Shown here: piece after piece, positions 34,170 to 34,217 of the stretch | Position numbering within the stretch: position 1 is the first letter of the stretch | Layout of the letters: each line of letters opens with the position of its first letter | Source of the DNA: an uncultured Porphyromonadaceae bacterium | GTDB lineage: Bacteria > Bacteroidota > Bacteroidia > Bacteroidales > Muribaculaceae | Assembly: GCA_947175425.1 (NCBI GenBank) | Contig: CAMWMR010000028.1 | Coordinates: forward strand, 1 to 34,217 | Reading direction: 5' to 3' | DNA: 34,217 nt | The notes under the pieces: model-generated | The model's input: the letters and a program-made list of their open reading frames with translations, nothing else | What the model was told of the DNA's origin: nothing | Databases searched by the model: none | Position numbers and translations under genes: made by a program

Positions 34170-34211
34170 AGTAGGAGGTAAACACTAATCATAGGGTGTT
34201 TATCTCCTACT
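34170..34211. repeat. 16-bp inverted repeat at the window's right edge
   Basis: AGTAGGAG, then G, then TAAACAC pairs with GTGTTTA, T, CTCCTACT around a loop of about 10 nt. The single non-Watson-Crick position is G-U on the plus strand and A/C on the minus strand, which favours a plus-strand RNA. Only three T's follow. No plus-strand gene is seen just before it, so it could be a terminator for an unseen RNA, an element of a gene beyond the edge, or the end of a small mobile repeat. Confidence 0.5.
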
Positions 34212-34217
34212 TTCGTG

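Overview
The window looks like a chromosomal piece of a gut-type member of the Bacteroidales (phylum Bacteroidota), probably near the Muribaculaceae. The evidence is a SusC/SusD pair, a hybrid two-component regulator with beta-propeller sensor domains, many lipoproteins, DUF6562/DUF3575-type genes, promoters with the TAnnTTTG -7 box, and weak Shine-Dalgarno signals. The genus-level guess is inference only.

Layout. Positions 3-113 hold the 3' end of an AraC-type regulator, closed by a perfect inverted repeat (118-146) shared with the converging locus. From 23618 down to 169 everything is on the minus strand and forms a polysaccharide utilisation locus (PUL). In transcription order it holds: a secreted beta-helix protein (own promoter and terminator); the sensor/regulator (own promoter and terminator); a GH29 alpha-L-fucosidase and GH88 unsaturated uronyl hydrolase pair; an anaerobic sulfatase maturase; then one long run of heparinase II/III-type lyase 1, DUF3575 barrel, two fimbrillin-like (DUF6562) lipoproteins, heparinase II/III-type lyase 2, SusC and SusD. 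Facing the other way, 23858-32506 is a tightly overlapping plus-strand operon: Ser-type sulfatase, kduD, DUF4861 lipoprotein, a GatC-type PTS EIIC permease, kdgK, eda (KDPG aldolase), kduI and a GltD/NfnB-like flavoprotein, ending in a strong terminator at 32534-32568.

How the parts fit. SusCD and the surface lipoproteins would bind and import a sulfated, fucose-containing uronic-acid glycan. The lyases cut next to the uronic acid, the sulfatase (activated by the maturase) and the fucosidase remove decorations, and GH88 releases the unsaturated uronate. KduI, KduD, KdgK and Eda then take it to pyruvate and glyceraldehyde 3-phosphate. Two features are unusual. KduI carries a clear signal peptide, so isomerisation would happen in the periplasm. 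The only sugar permease in the operon is a GatC-like EIIC with no EIIA, EIIB, HPr or EI nearby. Together they suggest a PTS-independent import step for a deoxy-hexodiulosonate. The second unusual point is a fimbrillin-like cassette placed between the two lyases.

The right end (32597-34217) is visibly more AT-rich and unrelated in content: a translationally coupled pair, a transglutaminase-like protein and an L,D-transpeptidase-like (YkuD_2) protein, plus a decayed second copy of the former. No tRNA, rRNA, CRISPR array or insertion sequence was seen.
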